6,251 nt of DNA, taken from a bacterium (GTDB lineage Bacteria; Nitrospinota_A; UBA7883; JACRGQ01). The notes beneath the pieces are model-generated. The model did no database searches and had not been told where the DNA came from. It was given only the letters and a program-made list of their open reading frames with translations. This document shows, piece after piece, positions 5,939-6,251 of the stretch. How positions within the stretch are numbered: the stretch's first letter is position 1; every line of letters starts with the position of its first letter. The DNA lies in contig JAKAGL010000151.1 in NCBI GenBank assembly GCA_021815535.1, forward strand, positions 1-6,251, in the 5' to 3' direction. Both the position numbers and the translations under genes were made by a program.

Positions 5939-6251
5939 CTACTCCTTTCTTCCGCCCACGGGGGGGGTATCCGGCGCCGAGCCGGTATCGTTCTGTTGTT
6001 CATCGACGGTATCGGGCGGGGCGCCGGATTGGGTTTCTTCCAGTTCGGCTGCCAAGGCCGTTTCAACCGCTTTCAGGGCAGAGCTGGCATCGCCATCCGC
6101 ACCGGTTTCCGGCAAAGGTGTTTCGCCGGTTTCATCGCCGTCTTCGGATGCGGGGTTTTCCGCTTCCCTGAAAGCGTACTCCGACGGTTTGGGGAGTGTT
6201 TCCGAATCCCACGATTCTTCCGATGCAGATTCAGCAATGTCCGCCTCTTCA
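5939..6251 (-). CDS. scpA: Probable ScpA, C-terminal acidic tail only (5' end outside window)
   Basis: The minus strand is open from the window edge (first complete codon at 6250) to a TAG at 5941-5939, giving 103 residues that end PPVGGRKE. The part seen is low-complexity and acidic (29 Asp/Glu against 5 Lys/Arg) with many Pro, Thr, Ser and Gly, and probably disordered. No winged-helix domain is visible in it. The name is inferred only from position: scpA normally lies directly before scpB with overlap or a few bases between, and here the gap is three bases. If correct, this ScpA has at least 100 residues beyond its usual C-terminal winged helix. A different acidic protein upstream of scpB cannot be excluded. 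A run of eight C near the end (plus-strand G at 5960-5967) is a possible slippage site. Confidence 0.6.
   Translation of the reverse strand, partial: EEADIAESASEESWDSETLPKPSEYAFREAENPASEDGDETGETPLPETGADGDASSALKAVETALAAELEETQSGAPPDTVDEQQNDTGSAPDTPPVGGRKE
5942..5948 (-). promoter_or_regulatory. Ribosome binding site fixing the scpB TTG start
   Basis: AAAGGAG on the minus strand ends six bases before the TTG at 5935. It overlaps the last codons of the preceding gene, so scpB translation is probably coupled to it. Confidence 0.75.
5960..5967 (-). repeat. C8 homopolymer near the 3' end of the putative scpA
   Basis: Eight C on the coding strand encode part of the Thr-Pro-Pro near the C-terminus. 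A one-base loss would bypass the TAG at 5941-5939 and run on in another frame to about 5710. A one-base gain would end at 5913. Both events would change how the gene meets scpB. Confidence 0.75.

Noticed and set aside
5710..6066. Minus-strand frame rich in Arg, Pro and Trp running across the scpA/scpB junction.
   Set aside because: It is out of frame with the well-supported scpB, has no family resemblance, and is open only because of base composition.

Overview
The window looks like ordinary chromosomal DNA from a Gram-negative bacterium of roughly balanced to slightly GC-rich composition. It is almost fully coding and carries two converging gene strings. I infer a deep-branching proteobacterial or related lineage (former Deltaproteobacteria, Nitrospirota or Nitrospinota type). 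The grounds are a soluble PTS string (mannose-type EIIA, HPr, EI) with no sugar permease in view, and the order scpA-scpB-rluB, which is common in such groups. The species cannot be told from the sequence. I see no tRNA, rRNA, CRISPR array, insertion sequence or phage gene, and no gene-free stretch longer than about 115 bases.

Plus strand, 1-4151. The left edge holds what may be the last 26 codons of an unidentified gene, then a good sigma70-like promoter (29-56) and a perfect 18-bp palindrome (70-87) placed where an operator or leader hairpin would sit. Next come EIIA (116-523), HPr (516-782, overlapping EIIA by 8 nt) and EI/ptsI (792-2558, GTG start). Together these make a complete PEP -> EI -> HPr -> EIIA phosphorelay. 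Twenty-seven bases later comes murJ (2586-4151), the lipid II flippase, probably in the same transcript. The active-site histidines of all three PTS proteins are present, but HPr and EI carry several unusual substitutions next to conserved positions: HPr Leu18 and Glu46, EI Ser197 and Lys506.

Minus strand, 6250-4108. The 3' end of a gene that is probably scpA (an acidic tail only) ends three bases before scpB (TTG start with a strong Shine-Dalgarno). scpB overlaps rluB, a 23S rRNA pseudouridine synthase with a long Arg/Asp/Pro-rich C-terminal tail built from 45-bp tandem repeats. The end of rluB runs 44 bp into the end of murJ on the opposite strand.

The plus string joins carbon/nitrogen-status signalling to cell-wall precursor export. 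The minus string joins chromosome condensation (ScpA/ScpB with SMC) to ribosome maturation. No clearly undescribed system is visible. The points most worth checking are the non-canonical HPr/EI residues, the promoter-palindrome pair, the repeat tail of RluB, and the scpA/scpB junction, where both genes share one frame separated by a single stop codon.
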